Shown here: positions 42,935 through 52,975 of the stretch, in pieces
How the letters are laid out: each line of letters begins with the position of its first letter
How positions within the stretch are numbered: position 1 is the stretch's first letter
Assembly: GCA_016892645.1 (NCBI GenBank)
Contig: JAFEMX010000007.1
Location: forward strand, 62,001 to 126,000
Reading direction: 5' to 3'
DNA length: 64,000 nucleotides
Origin: Micrococcaceae bacterium RIT 802
GTDB lineage: Bacteria; Actinomycetota; Actinomycetes; Actinomycetales; Micrococcaceae
Notes under the pieces: generated by a model
Database searches by the model: none
What the model was told of the DNA's origin: nothing
Seen by the model: the letters and a program-made list of their open reading frames with translations, nothing else
Position numbers and translations under genes: made by a program

Positions 42935-43564
42935 CTACTTGGTGATGCCTTCGACCACCGGACAGGTGACCTGGGCCGCCGAGCCCGACGAGGTCTTGGT
43001 CGAGACGACGGAGCCCTGGTCGTCGGTGACCTTGCACGTGATCTCGCCGGTGTTCCCCTTGGCGTTGGTGGCGCCGACCAGGCCGAACAGCGTGCTGGCG
43101 GTGACGTCCTTGGTGAACGTCCCGCCCTTGACCTCTTGCGTCGTGACCTGGTCGATGTCCTCGGTGAGGTAGTTGACGGTGTAGGCGCCCTCACCGGTGA
43201 CGGTGTAGGTGTACGGCGCGGTCTGCCCGGCGCCCTGCTTCACCACATGGGCAAAGGCGATGAGCACGAAGATGTAGACGACGCAGACGATCAGCGCAAC
43301 GGCACCGGTGATGAGCCCCGTCAGCGCGAACCCCTTCCGGGGGCGCTTCTTCACCAGGGCGATGATGCCCAGCACCACGGCGATCGTGCCCAGCACGAAG
43401 GAGATGAACCCGACGAAGGGGATGAAGGACAGCACGACGGCGATGATGCCGACGATCATGGCGGCCTTGGTCATCCCGGTGGCGGCCGGCGGCTGCTGGT
43501 TCCACCCGGGCTGGCCGGGATACGGGTAGCCCGACCGGAGCTGGTTCGGGTGCTGTTCACTCAT
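42935..43564 (-). CDS. DUF4190 membrane protein with MmpS-like extracytoplasmic part
   Basis: A 209-aa protein. A Pro/Tyr/Gln-rich cytoplasmic N-terminus (GYPYPGQPGWNQQPP) precedes a DUF4190-type pair of helices (AAMIVGIIAVVLSFIPFVGF; GTIAVVLGIIALVKKRP) and a third helix near residue 85-108. After residue about 115 comes an outside domain with MmpS-like strands (YTYTVTGEGAYTVNYLTED) and two Cys that could form a disulfide (EITCKVTDD, AQVTCPVVEG). Its function is unknown; a cell-envelope role is likely. The ATG follows GAGGGA. Confidence 0.8.
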   Translation of the reverse strand: MSEQHPNQLRSGYPYPGQPGWNQQPPAATGMTKAAMIVGIIAVVLSFIPFVGFISFVLGTIAVVLGIIALVKKRPRKGFALTGLITGAVALIVCVVYIFVLIAFAHVVKQGAGQTAPYTYTVTGEGAYTVNYLTEDIDQVTTQEVKGGTFTKDVTASTLFGLVGATNAKGNTGEITCKVTDDQGSVVSTKTSSGSAAQVTCPVVEGITK

Positions 43565-43679
43565 GGATGTCCCTCAATGGTTCCGGGTCGATGGTGGACG
43601 GGGCCACGCCCGGTGGGGCCCGTCCCGGGCTTCCAGTCTAGCTATGGAACTTGCCCGCACCCGGGCGTACATTCAAAGC

Positions 43680-43898
43680 ATGGCTACTGCAATGGATCAT
43701 CGGGGTGCCGCCCACGCCCATCACCATCACCAGGGCGTGGAGTACATCGTCGCGGGCATCTGCATCATGCTGCTGTTCGGGGCATTCGCCGTCCTGCAAT
43801 CGATCATTTCCGGCCAGATGTTCAACCCCCTGTACATCGGGGTGTTCTTCGGTCTGGTCGGGGTCGCGATGGGCACGACCTTCTGGGCGCGGCACTGA
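43680..43898 (+). CDS. Small two-helix membrane protein with His-rich N-terminus
   Basis: A 72-aa protein. The first 18 residues hold a His cluster (AHAHHHHQG). Two hydrophobic helices follow (YIVAGICIMLLFGAFAVLQS and YIGVFFGLVGVAMGTTFWA). No family is recognised. ATG 43680 is chosen because TACATT (43668-43673) sits 6 nt upstream, the leaderless arrangement common in this window. An in-frame ATG at 43644 would add 12 residues. Confidence 0.65.
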   Translation: MATAMDHRGAAHAHHHHQGVEYIVAGICIMLLFGAFAVLQSIISGQMFNPLYIGVFFGLVGVAMGTTFWARH

Positions 43899-43973
43899 CG
43901 CCAGCCCGGCACCGGTCCGGCCACCGTCACGGTGACCGGCCGCCATCCCCCTATGGCCAGGCCGACCCGGCCA

Positions 43974-45635
43974 TCAGCCGACGGCCGCCGCGGACCGCCC
44001 TGCGGCGCGGCCGCTGAACAGGCAGCCGCCCAGGAACGTTCCTTCCAGCGCCCGGTACCCGTGGATCCCTCCGCCGCCGAACCCTGCGGCCTCCCCGGCC
44101 GCATACAGTCCCGGCACCGGGGTGCCGCCGGGGGCGAGGACGCGCGAGTCCAGATCGGTTTCCAGCCCGCCGAGCGACTTGCGGGTGAGGACGTGCAAGC
44201 GCACGGCGATCAGCGGGCCGGCCTTCGGGTCCACCAGCCGGTGCGGGGCGACCGTGCGGATCAGCTTGTCCCCCAGGTAGCTGCGCGCCGATTGGACGGC
44301 CATCTGCTGCGGGTCCTTGCTGAAGCCGTTGGCCGCCTCGGCATCACGCGCGGCGACCTCGCGCTCGATCGCCGCCGGATCGAGCAGGTCGGCGCCCGCG
44401 AGCCGGTTCATCTTCGCCACCAGTGCGGCCACGGTGTCCGCCTGCACGAAGTCCTCGCCACGGTCCAGGAACGCCTGCACCGGGCCCGGCACCGCGGTCA
44501 CGGCGCGGCGCAGGACCGCGCGGATGTCCTTGCCGGTCAGGTCGGGGTTCTGTTCGGAGCCCGACAGCGCGAATTCCTTGCCGATGATCCGCCGGTTGAG
44601 GATGAACCATGAATGGTCGTGCCCGGTCCCGCGCAGGTGCTCCAGCGTGCCCAGCGTGTCGAAGCCCGGCCACAGCGGCGTGGGCAGCCGCCGGCCGAGC
44701 GCGTCCAGCCACAACGAGCTGGGCCCGGGCAGGATCCGGATCCCGTGGTTGTCCCACACCGGACCGTGGTTGATGATGCCCTCGGTGTAGTGCCACATGC
44801 GGTCGCCGTTGACCAGGTGCCCGCCGGCGGCGGCGCCGATGTCCAGTCCGCGCCCGTCCACATGGGCCGGGACGCCGGCGATCATCCGTTCCGGCGGGGT
44901 GCCCAGCCGGGCCGGCCAGGCGGCGCGCACCTTGTCCGGGTTGCCGCCGATGCCCCCGGTGCACAGCACGACGGCGGAGGCCTGGTACTCGAAACCGCCC
45001 ACCTCCTCGCGGTTGCTGGGTTCGCCGCGGGGCGCCGCCGAATCGGCCAGGACCGCCCCGCGCACCCCGGTGACGGCGCCGTCGTCGAGCAGCAGTTCGT
45101 CCAGCCGGTGACGCCAGCGCACGGTGAGCAGGCCGGTCGACACGGCGGCCAGGGCCTTGTTCGCGAAGGGTTCGACGAGTCCGGGGCCGGTGCCCCAGGT
45201 GATGTGGAAGCGCGGCACCGAGTTCCCCGGGCCGCTGGCCCCGTATCCGCCGCGTTCGGCCCAGCCGACCACCGGGAACAGCCGGATGCCGAGTCCGTGC
45301 AGCCAGGCGCGCTTTTCGCCGGCGGCCCAGTGCACGTAGGCCTCGGCCCAGCGGCGGGGCCAGTGGTCCTCGGGACGGTCGAACCCCGCGGTGTCGGACC
45401 AGTCGCGCAGGGCCAGGTCCACGGAGTCGCGGATGCCCAGCCGTCGTTGTTCGGGGCTGTCGACCAGGAACAGGCCCCCGAAGCTCCACCAGGCCTGCGC
45501 GCCGAGGTTGGCCTGCGGTTCCTGGTCGATCAGCAGGACCCGGCGGCCGGCGTCGGTCGCCTCGGTGGCCGCCACCAATCCGGCCAGGCCGGCGCCCACG
45601 ACAATGAGGTCAAACTTCTGCGGTTGGTTACCCAT
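43974..45635 (-). CDS. FAD-binding dehydrogenase (KstD/fumarate reductase flavoprotein-like)
   Basis: A 553-aa flavoprotein with an N-terminal dinucleotide fold (FDLIVVGAGLAGLVAATEAT, then RVLLIDQEPQANLGAQAWWS) and the C-terminal FAD segment VPGLYAAGEAAGFGGGGIHG. Such proteins include 3-ketosteroid dehydrogenases and fumarate-reductase-like enzymes. No steroid or respiratory genes are adjacent, so the substrate is unknown. A -10-like TAGGAT (minus strand 45647-45642) lies exactly 6 nt before the ATG. About 240 nt separate it from the upstream betaine operon end, and that gap contains the operon's terminator. Confidence 0.88.
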   Translation of the reverse strand: MGNQPQKFDLIVVGAGLAGLVAATEATDAGRRVLLIDQEPQANLGAQAWWSFGGLFLVDSPEQRRLGIRDSVDLALRDWSDTAGFDRPEDHWPRRWAEAYVHWAAGEKRAWLHGLGIRLFPVVGWAERGGYGASGPGNSVPRFHITWGTGPGLVEPFANKALAAVSTGLLTVRWRHRLDELLLDDGAVTGVRGAVLADSAAPRGEPSNREEVGGFEYQASAVVLCTGGIGGNPDKVRAAWPARLGTPPERMIAGVPAHVDGRGLDIGAAAGGHLVNGDRMWHYTEGIINHGPVWDNHGIRILPGPSSLWLDALGRRLPTPLWPGFDTLGTLEHLRGTGHDHSWFILNRRIIGKEFALSGSEQNPDLTGKDIRAVLRRAVTAVPGPVQAFLDRGEDFVQADTVAALVAKMNRLAGADLLDPAAIEREVAARDAEAANGFSKDPQQMAVQSARSYLGDKLIRTVAPHRLVDPKAGPLIAVRLHVLTRKSLGGLETDLDSRVLAPGGTPVPGLYAAGEAAGFGGGGIHGYRALEGTFLGGCLFSGRAAGRSAAAVG

Positions 45636-45816
45636 GGCAGGATCCTACGCGGAGCGGCCGTCCAGTCCTTCGGCGTCGAGGCTCCGGGTGGCCCCCACGC
45701 GGTGACGGCCACGGAGGCACAACTGCCCGAAGCCACCACGCCAGGGCCGGGTGCCGGAGCGCCCTGTCGGGTTCCGGAATCAACCTGCTCATGCTGGGGA
45801 GTGCCGATCAACGCAG

Positions 45817-45859
45817 CGGGGCCCGGGACCCGCTCGCCATGAGCGGGCGCCGGGCCCCG
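45817..45859 (-). terminator. Terminator of the glycine betaine operon
   Basis: CGGGGCCCGG (45817-45826) pairs with CCGGGCCCCG (45850-45859), and an inner CCCGCTC/GAGCGGG stem closes on GCCAT. This long GC-rich hairpin lies 14 nt beyond the stop of the dimethylglycine oxidase gene. It has no T-run. Confidence 0.72.
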
Positions 45860-45873
45860 ATACGTGCTCGGAT

Positions 45874-48429
<2,556 letters not shown>

Positions 48430-48462
48430 CTATGGGTTTTTCCTCGGCGGCGGCACGCCAGG

Positions 48463-49854
48463 TCAGGCGTCGATGACCAAATCTGATACTGCCGTGGAGC
48501 AGCACGGCAAGAACTTTCCGGCCGCGATTTCGCGGGCGCGGATCCCACCCTGGTGGTTCATCTCGACTTCCCCGTCGCGCTTGACGACTTTGCACGAACC
48601 GCACATTCCTTCCTGGCAGTTGGCGCCGATGCGCACGCCGGCGCGATGTGCGATTCCCAGGACCTTCTCGTTTGGATTGATCCTGACGTTCAGTCCGCTG
48701 CGCAGGAAGGTCATGGTCAGGCTTCCTTCGCCCACGGTCGGGAACTCGGAGGTCTCGGGCGGGCCCTGCTCGTCGGCAGGGGGCTCCGCCGGCGGCAGCG
48801 GAAGATGGGAATCGACGACTTCCAATAGCTGTCCGCCCGCTTCGAGCGTGCCGTCAGCGTCGTAGTCGGGCTCATACATGCTCAGCCCCGACGGCTGGCT
48901 TTCGTAAAACTCTTCCACCGACTCGGCGACTTCTCCGGCGATGCCCTCAGCCAGTGCGATCTCTTCCTGGTATTCGAGCCGCGTTTTGCGATCCCCGGAG
49001 AAGAATTCCATGAAGACCGAGGTGTCGTCCACGGAAACCTGGCGCAAGAGCTTGGTGGCCGAGTTCAGATATCCCTCGGGACCGCACGCGAACACTTTGC
49101 GGCCGTTGGCGTCGGGCGCGACCTGATCGATCATTTGCGCCGTCAGGCGTCCGCTGAAACCATCCCAGCTGGCGGGCTTCTCACGATCGCCGAGCGAATA
49201 GAACACCTTGATACGTGAATCGACCTGCGTGATGTATTCGAGTTCGGGCCAGAATGCGAAGTCTCCCGGAACCGTGCCGTGGCAGAGCACGACGACGTCC
49301 GCCTGGCCAGGCAATGAATGGATGGTGCGGACCATGGACATGATGGGGGTGATGCCGGCACCGGCGGCCAGGAACAAGTATCTTGCGCGGCGGTCGGAAT
49401 CGCCGAGGTGGAATGCCCCGACGGGGCCGAGCATGTCCAAGACCATGCCGGGACGGAGATTCTCGTGCGCCCACGGGGAGACCAGTCCCGTGGGATCGCG
49501 TTTGATGCTGATATTAAAGGTCCAGGGAACAGTCGGGGCGCTCGATATCGAGTAGCTCCGGTCCACCGGATCGTGTCCTTCGCCATGGATCGGAAACGAA
49601 ATGTTGAGATATTGGCCGGATCGAAAGGCCAGCGGCGCCCCGTCCAGGCGACGGAAGACGAAGGTCATCAGCCCGCCGGCCTCGGCGATGGTCTGCACGC
49701 ACTCGGCAGTGAATTCCTGCGGATGCCAGGGGCCCAGGGCGCGTGCCGCACCTGCGGGTCCTTCCTGGCTGCTCAGTACGCGGTTCCATGGCATCTCGAG
49801 CCCACGGATACGCTGCGCGCTCGCTGTTCCGATAAGCGCGGTTGCTTCTGTCAT
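48463..49854 (-). CDS. gbcB: Glycine betaine monooxygenase reductase (GbcB-like)
   Basis: A 463-aa electron-transfer protein for the Rieske oxygenase encoded upstream. The FAD domain has RSYSISSAPT and GQYLNISFPI. The NAD(P)H domain has LFLAAGAGITPIMSMVRTI and KVFACGPEGYLNSATKLL. A C-terminal plant-type 2Fe-2S ferredoxin domain follows (CQEGMCGSCK and LPCCS). Between residues 315 and 370 there is an acidic linker longer than usual. The start overlaps the gbcA stop by 4 nt. Order and domain make-up match the GbcAB pair that demethylates betaine to dimethylglycine. Confidence 0.92.
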   Translation of the reverse strand: MTEATALIGTASAQRIRGLEMPWNRVLSSQEGPAGAARALGPWHPQEFTAECVQTIAEAGGLMTFVFRRLDGAPLAFRSGQYLNISFPIHGEGHDPVDRSYSISSAPTVPWTFNISIKRDPTGLVSPWAHENLRPGMVLDMLGPVGAFHLGDSDRRARYLFLAAGAGITPIMSMVRTIHSLPGQADVVVLCHGTVPGDFAFWPELEYITQVDSRIKVFYSLGDREKPASWDGFSGRLTAQMIDQVAPDANGRKVFACGPEGYLNSATKLLRQVSVDDTSVFMEFFSGDRKTRLEYQEEIALAEGIAGEVAESVEEFYESQPSGLSMYEPDYDADGTLEAGGQLLEVVDSHLPLPPAEPPADEQGPPETSEFPTVGEGSLTMTFLRSGLNVRINPNEKVLGIAHRAGVRIGANCQEGMCGSCKVVKRDGEVEMNHQGGIRAREIAAGKFLPCCSTAVSDLVIDA

Positions 49855-51155
49855 GCCAGGTGCTCCAAAACGCGCTGGGTGTACCAGTTGATGAAGGCTT
49901 CGACCTGGTATTCGCTCTTCATGTAGGGGCCAGGTTCATACGCCGGACTAGCGGCTCCGCTTTGGCACAGCTCCACGAAGGCCTTGTCCTGGAGGTTCGT
50001 CTGCTTCCAGGTGTGGGTCAGTTTCTCCGCGTCGAAGTCATGTCCCGCCACGGCGTCGTCGGCCACCAGCCAGGTAGTACGCACGAGGGTCTGATGCTCG
50101 TTGACGGGGAAGACTGCGAACGTGACCACGTGGTCGCTTTGGAAGTGGAACCAGCTGTTGGGTTGCAGGTGCATGGAACAGCGGCCGAGGCGGAAGTCCC
50201 GGATGTCGCCGAGCAACTTCTTTGACAGGCGGTGGCCGTCCGGGGAGAAGGACTCGCCCTCGCCGTCCAGTGATTCACGGGAAATGCGGATCCCGGCGAC
50301 CCGCGTATCGAGTTCCTCGACGACCTCGTAGGGGATGCCGTATCGCCGGCAACGTTCCTCGAGGCCGTCCTGGGCCTTCTGGTTGCGTTCCCACACCTCT
50401 TCGAGGTGCGGGGGCACGATCTCGTCGGTGAGCCCCCACGTGGGGAACAACGAACAGGCCAGTTCCGGGTGGCCGTCGCAGTGGTAGCACTCGCGGTTGT
50501 TCTCCATCACCAACTTCCAATTGCCCTCTTCGATGATGTCCTGCTGGTAGGCGACCTTGGCGCGGGAGAGGTCATGGGGGGCGAGATACGGCTCGAAAAT
50601 TGCGGCAGTTTGGTCGAAGTCGGTTGGTGGTTCCGGGGCGAGACTGACGAAAATCAGCCCGGCGTGGATCCTGCCGTGTGCGCGCTTGAGGGCGAAGCAG
50701 TCCTTGTCGAAGCTGCCTTCGCCCGGCGCCGAAGCGTGGATCAGTTGCCCCTCGGGGGAGTACGTCCATGAGTGGTATCCACAGACCAGGTTGCCCGTGC
50801 TGCCCGAAGCGGCCGTCAGCACCCGGGCCCCGCGGTGACGGCAGACGTTGTGCAGGACGTTGACCCCGCCGTCGTCGGCGCGCAAGACGATGAGCGAATG
50901 TGGACCGTAGTCGAGGGTGACGTAGTCCCCCGGTTCCGGGATTTCGGCGACGCTGGCGGCAAAGAGCCAGTGGGTTCCAAAGATCGCCTGCATTTCGATG
51001 CCGAAAACGGCAGGATCCGTGTAGAACGGAGCTTCCAGCGAATAGCCCTTTCGGCGGTTCTGGAAGAGCTCGGTAATTTCGACGAGCTGTTCGTTGGTCA
51101 CCGAGGACGCGAGCTTGCCAGGGCTCCTGCGCGGAACGCTTACCGAAGCGGTCAT
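49851..51155 (-). CDS. gbcA: Glycine betaine monooxygenase, Rieske oxygenase subunit (GbcA-like)
   Basis: A 434-aa Rieske non-heme iron oxygenase catalysing oxidative demethylation of glycine betaine. The 2Fe-2S Rieske ligands are in NVCRHRGARV and LVCGYHSWTYSP. The mononuclear iron site is in NRECYHCDGHPELACSLF. Together with gbcB and dimethylglycine oxidase it gives betaine to dimethylglycine to sarcosine, with one formaldehyde and one THF-bound C1 unit released. Carnitine- or stachydrine-type Rieske enzymes are related alternatives, but the dimethylglycine oxidase partner favours betaine. It is first in its operon and divergent from the LysR gene. A promoter (TTTTCA, 17 nt, TATTCT) is visible upstream. 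Confidence 0.92.
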   Translation of the reverse strand: MTASVSVPRRSPGKLASSVTNEQLVEITELFQNRRKGYSLEAPFYTDPAVFGIEMQAIFGTHWLFAASVAEIPEPGDYVTLDYGPHSLIVLRADDGGVNVLHNVCRHRGARVLTAASGSTGNLVCGYHSWTYSPEGQLIHASAPGEGSFDKDCFALKRAHGRIHAGLIFVSLAPEPPTDFDQTAAIFEPYLAPHDLSRAKVAYQQDIIEEGNWKLVMENNRECYHCDGHPELACSLFPTWGLTDEIVPPHLEEVWERNQKAQDGLEERCRRYGIPYEVVEELDTRVAGIRISRESLDGEGESFSPDGHRLSKKLLGDIRDFRLGRCSMHLQPNSWFHFQSDHVVTFAVFPVNEHQTLVRTTWLVADDAVAGHDFDAEKLTHTWKQTNLQDKAFVELCQSGAASPAYEPGPYMKSEYQVEAFINWYTQRVLEHLA

Positions 51156-51184
51156 GTTTACTCCTAGTCGGACGCCTGAGGTGT

Positions 51185-51268
51185 CCAGAGGTCTGGTCTC
51201 AAGGGCGGGATCCGGTGATCCGCATCACCATATGAATCGAGAATAGACACAGTTCCAGTACATGAAAA
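51185..51268 (-). promoter_or_regulatory. gbcA promoter and leader dyads
   Basis: On the minus strand TTTTCA (51268-51263) and TATTCT (51245-51240), 17 nt apart, form a good promoter. Two perfect dyads lie just downstream of the predicted transcription start: GGTGAT-CCGC-ATCACC (51214-51229) and CCAGA-GG-TCTGG (51185-51196). They are candidate operators for the divergent LysR protein or another regulator. Confidence 0.6.
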
Positions 51269-51287
51269 GCGCAAGTAAATGCGAATA

Positions 51288-51310
51288 ATCGTGCACAATT
51301 GGTGCATGAT
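51288..51310. promoter_or_regulatory. LysR autoregulatory inverted repeat over the lysR start
   Basis: The arms ATCGTGCAC and GTGCATGAT flank AATTG (51288-51310), 8 of 9 positions complementary. The repeat contains CACAAT (51294-51299), a possible -10 lying 6 nt before the lysR ATG (51306), and covers that start codon. This is an expected autorepression site for a LysR protein. Confidence 0.6.
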
Positions 51311-52244
51311 CGATGCTCGACTCATCACCCTGCGGGTCTTCTCATCGGCGGGGACCATTGCGCGAACCGCCGAACTCACCGGCTATTCGCCCTCGGCGGT
51401 CTCGACGCAATTGCGGGAACTGCAGCGTTCCCTGGGAATGAAGCTCATGACGAAGGATGGTCGGGGTATTCGGCTCACTGTCGCCGGACGCCATTTCGTG
51501 ACCGGGCTCGACGACGTCGTGGCGCAGTGGGAGCTGCTCAAGGCCTCTGCCCTGGCCGCGGATGGCCAGGCCCAGAGCCACCTGGGGCTCGGCGGCTTCT
51601 CCACGGCGGCAGCCCAGTTGCTGGCACCGCTGGCTGCGACGTTGCGCACCACGCGACCGCACGTGAAGGTACAGCTCATGGAGGCGCACCCGCAGCGATG
51701 CCTCGACTTGTTGCTCGCCGAGCGGATTGACCTCGCGGTCATCGTCGCAGCGCAAACGTCCGGATCCAGCGGAGCGGGCGCGCGATTCGAGCAAACGGTG
51801 TTGCTGGATGACCAGTTGGATGTGGTGTTGCCGGCGGAGCACCGGCTGGCCATGAACAAGACGGTCTCGCTGGAAGAGCTTGCGGAGGATCCCTGGATCA
51901 CGGAATCCGAACAATCGGTGTATCGGGCCTTGTTCGTGGCGGCCTTCGCCTCACTCGGCGCCACGCCACGGGTCGCCCACGAAGCCGTGGAGTGGGAAAC
52001 GATGATCGCCTTCATCGCTGCGGGGCTCGGCGTGGGCCTGCTGCCCCGATTGGCGACCTTGGGAGGCGGGGAAAACGTGGTGCGCAGGCGGATCTCCGGC
52101 GCCGCCAAACCCTCGCGGCGCATCGTCGCGGTAACCCGCAAGGGCAGCAGGGGTTCGCCTCTGATCCAGGAATCCCTCACTGCCCTGCAGACCATTGCCC
52201 AGGGCATCATTTCCCAGCGCCTGACGGACGAGCTCGATGGATAG
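51306..52244 (+). CDS. LysR family transcriptional regulator
   Basis: A 312-aa LysR-type regulator, divergent from gbcA. The N-terminal winged helix has LRVFSSAGTIARTAELTGYS, SAVSTQLRELQRSLGMKLM and GIRLTVAGRHF. The effector domain covers residues about 90-295 (LLLAERIDLAVIVAAQTSGS; IAFIAAGLGVGLLPRLATLG). Position suggests it activates the gbcA-gbcB-oxidase operon, and perhaps the betaine carrier downstream, in response to a quaternary amine. No family-specific evidence fixes the ligand. The ATG 51306 choice gives a normal LysR N-terminus and places the start inside the inverted repeat. Confidence 0.9.
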   Translation: MIDARLITLRVFSSAGTIARTAELTGYSPSAVSTQLRELQRSLGMKLMTKDGRGIRLTVAGRHFVTGLDDVVAQWELLKASALAADGQAQSHLGLGGFSTAAAQLLAPLAATLRTTRPHVKVQLMEAHPQRCLDLLLAERIDLAVIVAAQTSGSSGAGARFEQTVLLDDQLDVVLPAEHRLAMNKTVSLEELAEDPWITESEQSVYRALFVAAFASLGATPRVAHEAVEWETMIAFIAAGLGVGLLPRLATLGGGENVVRRRISGAAKPSRRIVAVTRKGSRGSPLIQESLTALQTIAQGIISQRLTDELDG

Positions 52245-52292
52245 AGCCGGTTCGCTGTCCAGCTGGCCCCGCACCCAATTGCCTGAAGGCTA

Positions 52293-52321
52293 TTGACACA
52301 GATCACACTCGTGAGCAGACT
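52293..52321 (+). promoter_or_regulatory. Promoter upstream of the fdhA remnant and BCCT carrier
   Basis: A perfect -35 TTGACA (52293-52298), a 17-nt spacer and CAGACT (52316-52321) as -10. The short dyad TCAC-ACTC-GTGA lies in the spacer, at 52303-52314. No other equally good promoter is seen before the carrier gene. Confidence 0.6.
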
Positions 52322-52375
52322 TTGGCGAAGTCCAATTAGTATCCGTCTGATATTTCACGACTGAAAGGTCAACCC

Positions 52376-52636
52376 ATGGTCAACTTGGCAGCGAGCTGCG
52401 CTGGTGCAGGAAATGTCGAACTCATCGAGACCCCGCATCCCGAATCCGGGCTGAAAGATGGACCAGGGGTCCATCCGGCGAACCTCGGTCGACAAGCCCA
52501 ACACGGGGTGGTCCTGCGCACTATCGCCACCAGCATTCGTGGTTCCGACCAGCACATGGTCCGCGGACGCACCACCGCTCCGGAAGGGCTGGTCCCGGGA
52601 CACGAGATCGCCGGGGAGGTCACCCACACGGTCTGA
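52376..52636 (+). pseudogene. Decayed 5' fragment of a glutathione-independent formaldehyde dehydrogenase (fdhA)
   Basis: An 86-codon frame that ends at a stop in the middle of a zinc alcohol-dehydrogenase fold. Residues 44-82 match FdhA well: HGVVLRTIATSIRGSDQHM, then VRGRTTAPEGLVPGHEIAGE. Intact FdhA proteins are about 400 aa. The catalytic zinc-ligand Cys (normally CGSDQHM) is Arg here, and the preceding part diverges from functional homologs, so this cannot be an active enzyme. Formaldehyde is released by betaine demethylation, which explains why such a gene was once here. It stands between the promoter at 52293 and the BCCT gene and may now serve only as leader sequence. Confidence 0.8.
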
Positions 52637-52975
52637 TCACGGCCTGCATCCCCCGCGAATTGGTGCGCGGCAAGAGCCGGATCCTGGACCTTGCCCCGCA
52701 CCTGCCCTGCCCTGCGACGTGTAATCGGGATACCCCATCGTGCATCCCCGTGAAATGGCACGCCACCGGTTCCCCGGGACCCTAAGACATGAAGCCCCGC
52801 CGAGGGGCCCCCGCGCAGAAGTCGAATACCTGCAAGACACCCATTTTTGGCACGTCCGGCCCCCTGAAGATTTTGCTGAGCGGACCGCGCCCCTGGACCT
52901 GTCGCCGGCCACCGGAATTGCCACCACGACGACGAATCACTGTCAGTCGTCGTGTCCCACCAATGGAGGAAAGCC
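52637..52975. other. Intergenic region after the fdhA remnant, 339 nt
   Basis: All frames are interrupted or lack protein character. It is probably the eroded middle or end of the fdhA gene, but no stretch could be matched with confidence. The end carries GGAGG (52965-52969), the ribosome-binding site of the BCCT gene. Confidence 0.45.

Noticed and set aside
43922-43934. CACCG-TCA-CGGTG hairpin between the small membrane protein and the FAD dehydrogenase
   Set aside because: Only 5 bp with no T-run and little extension; too weak to call a terminator.
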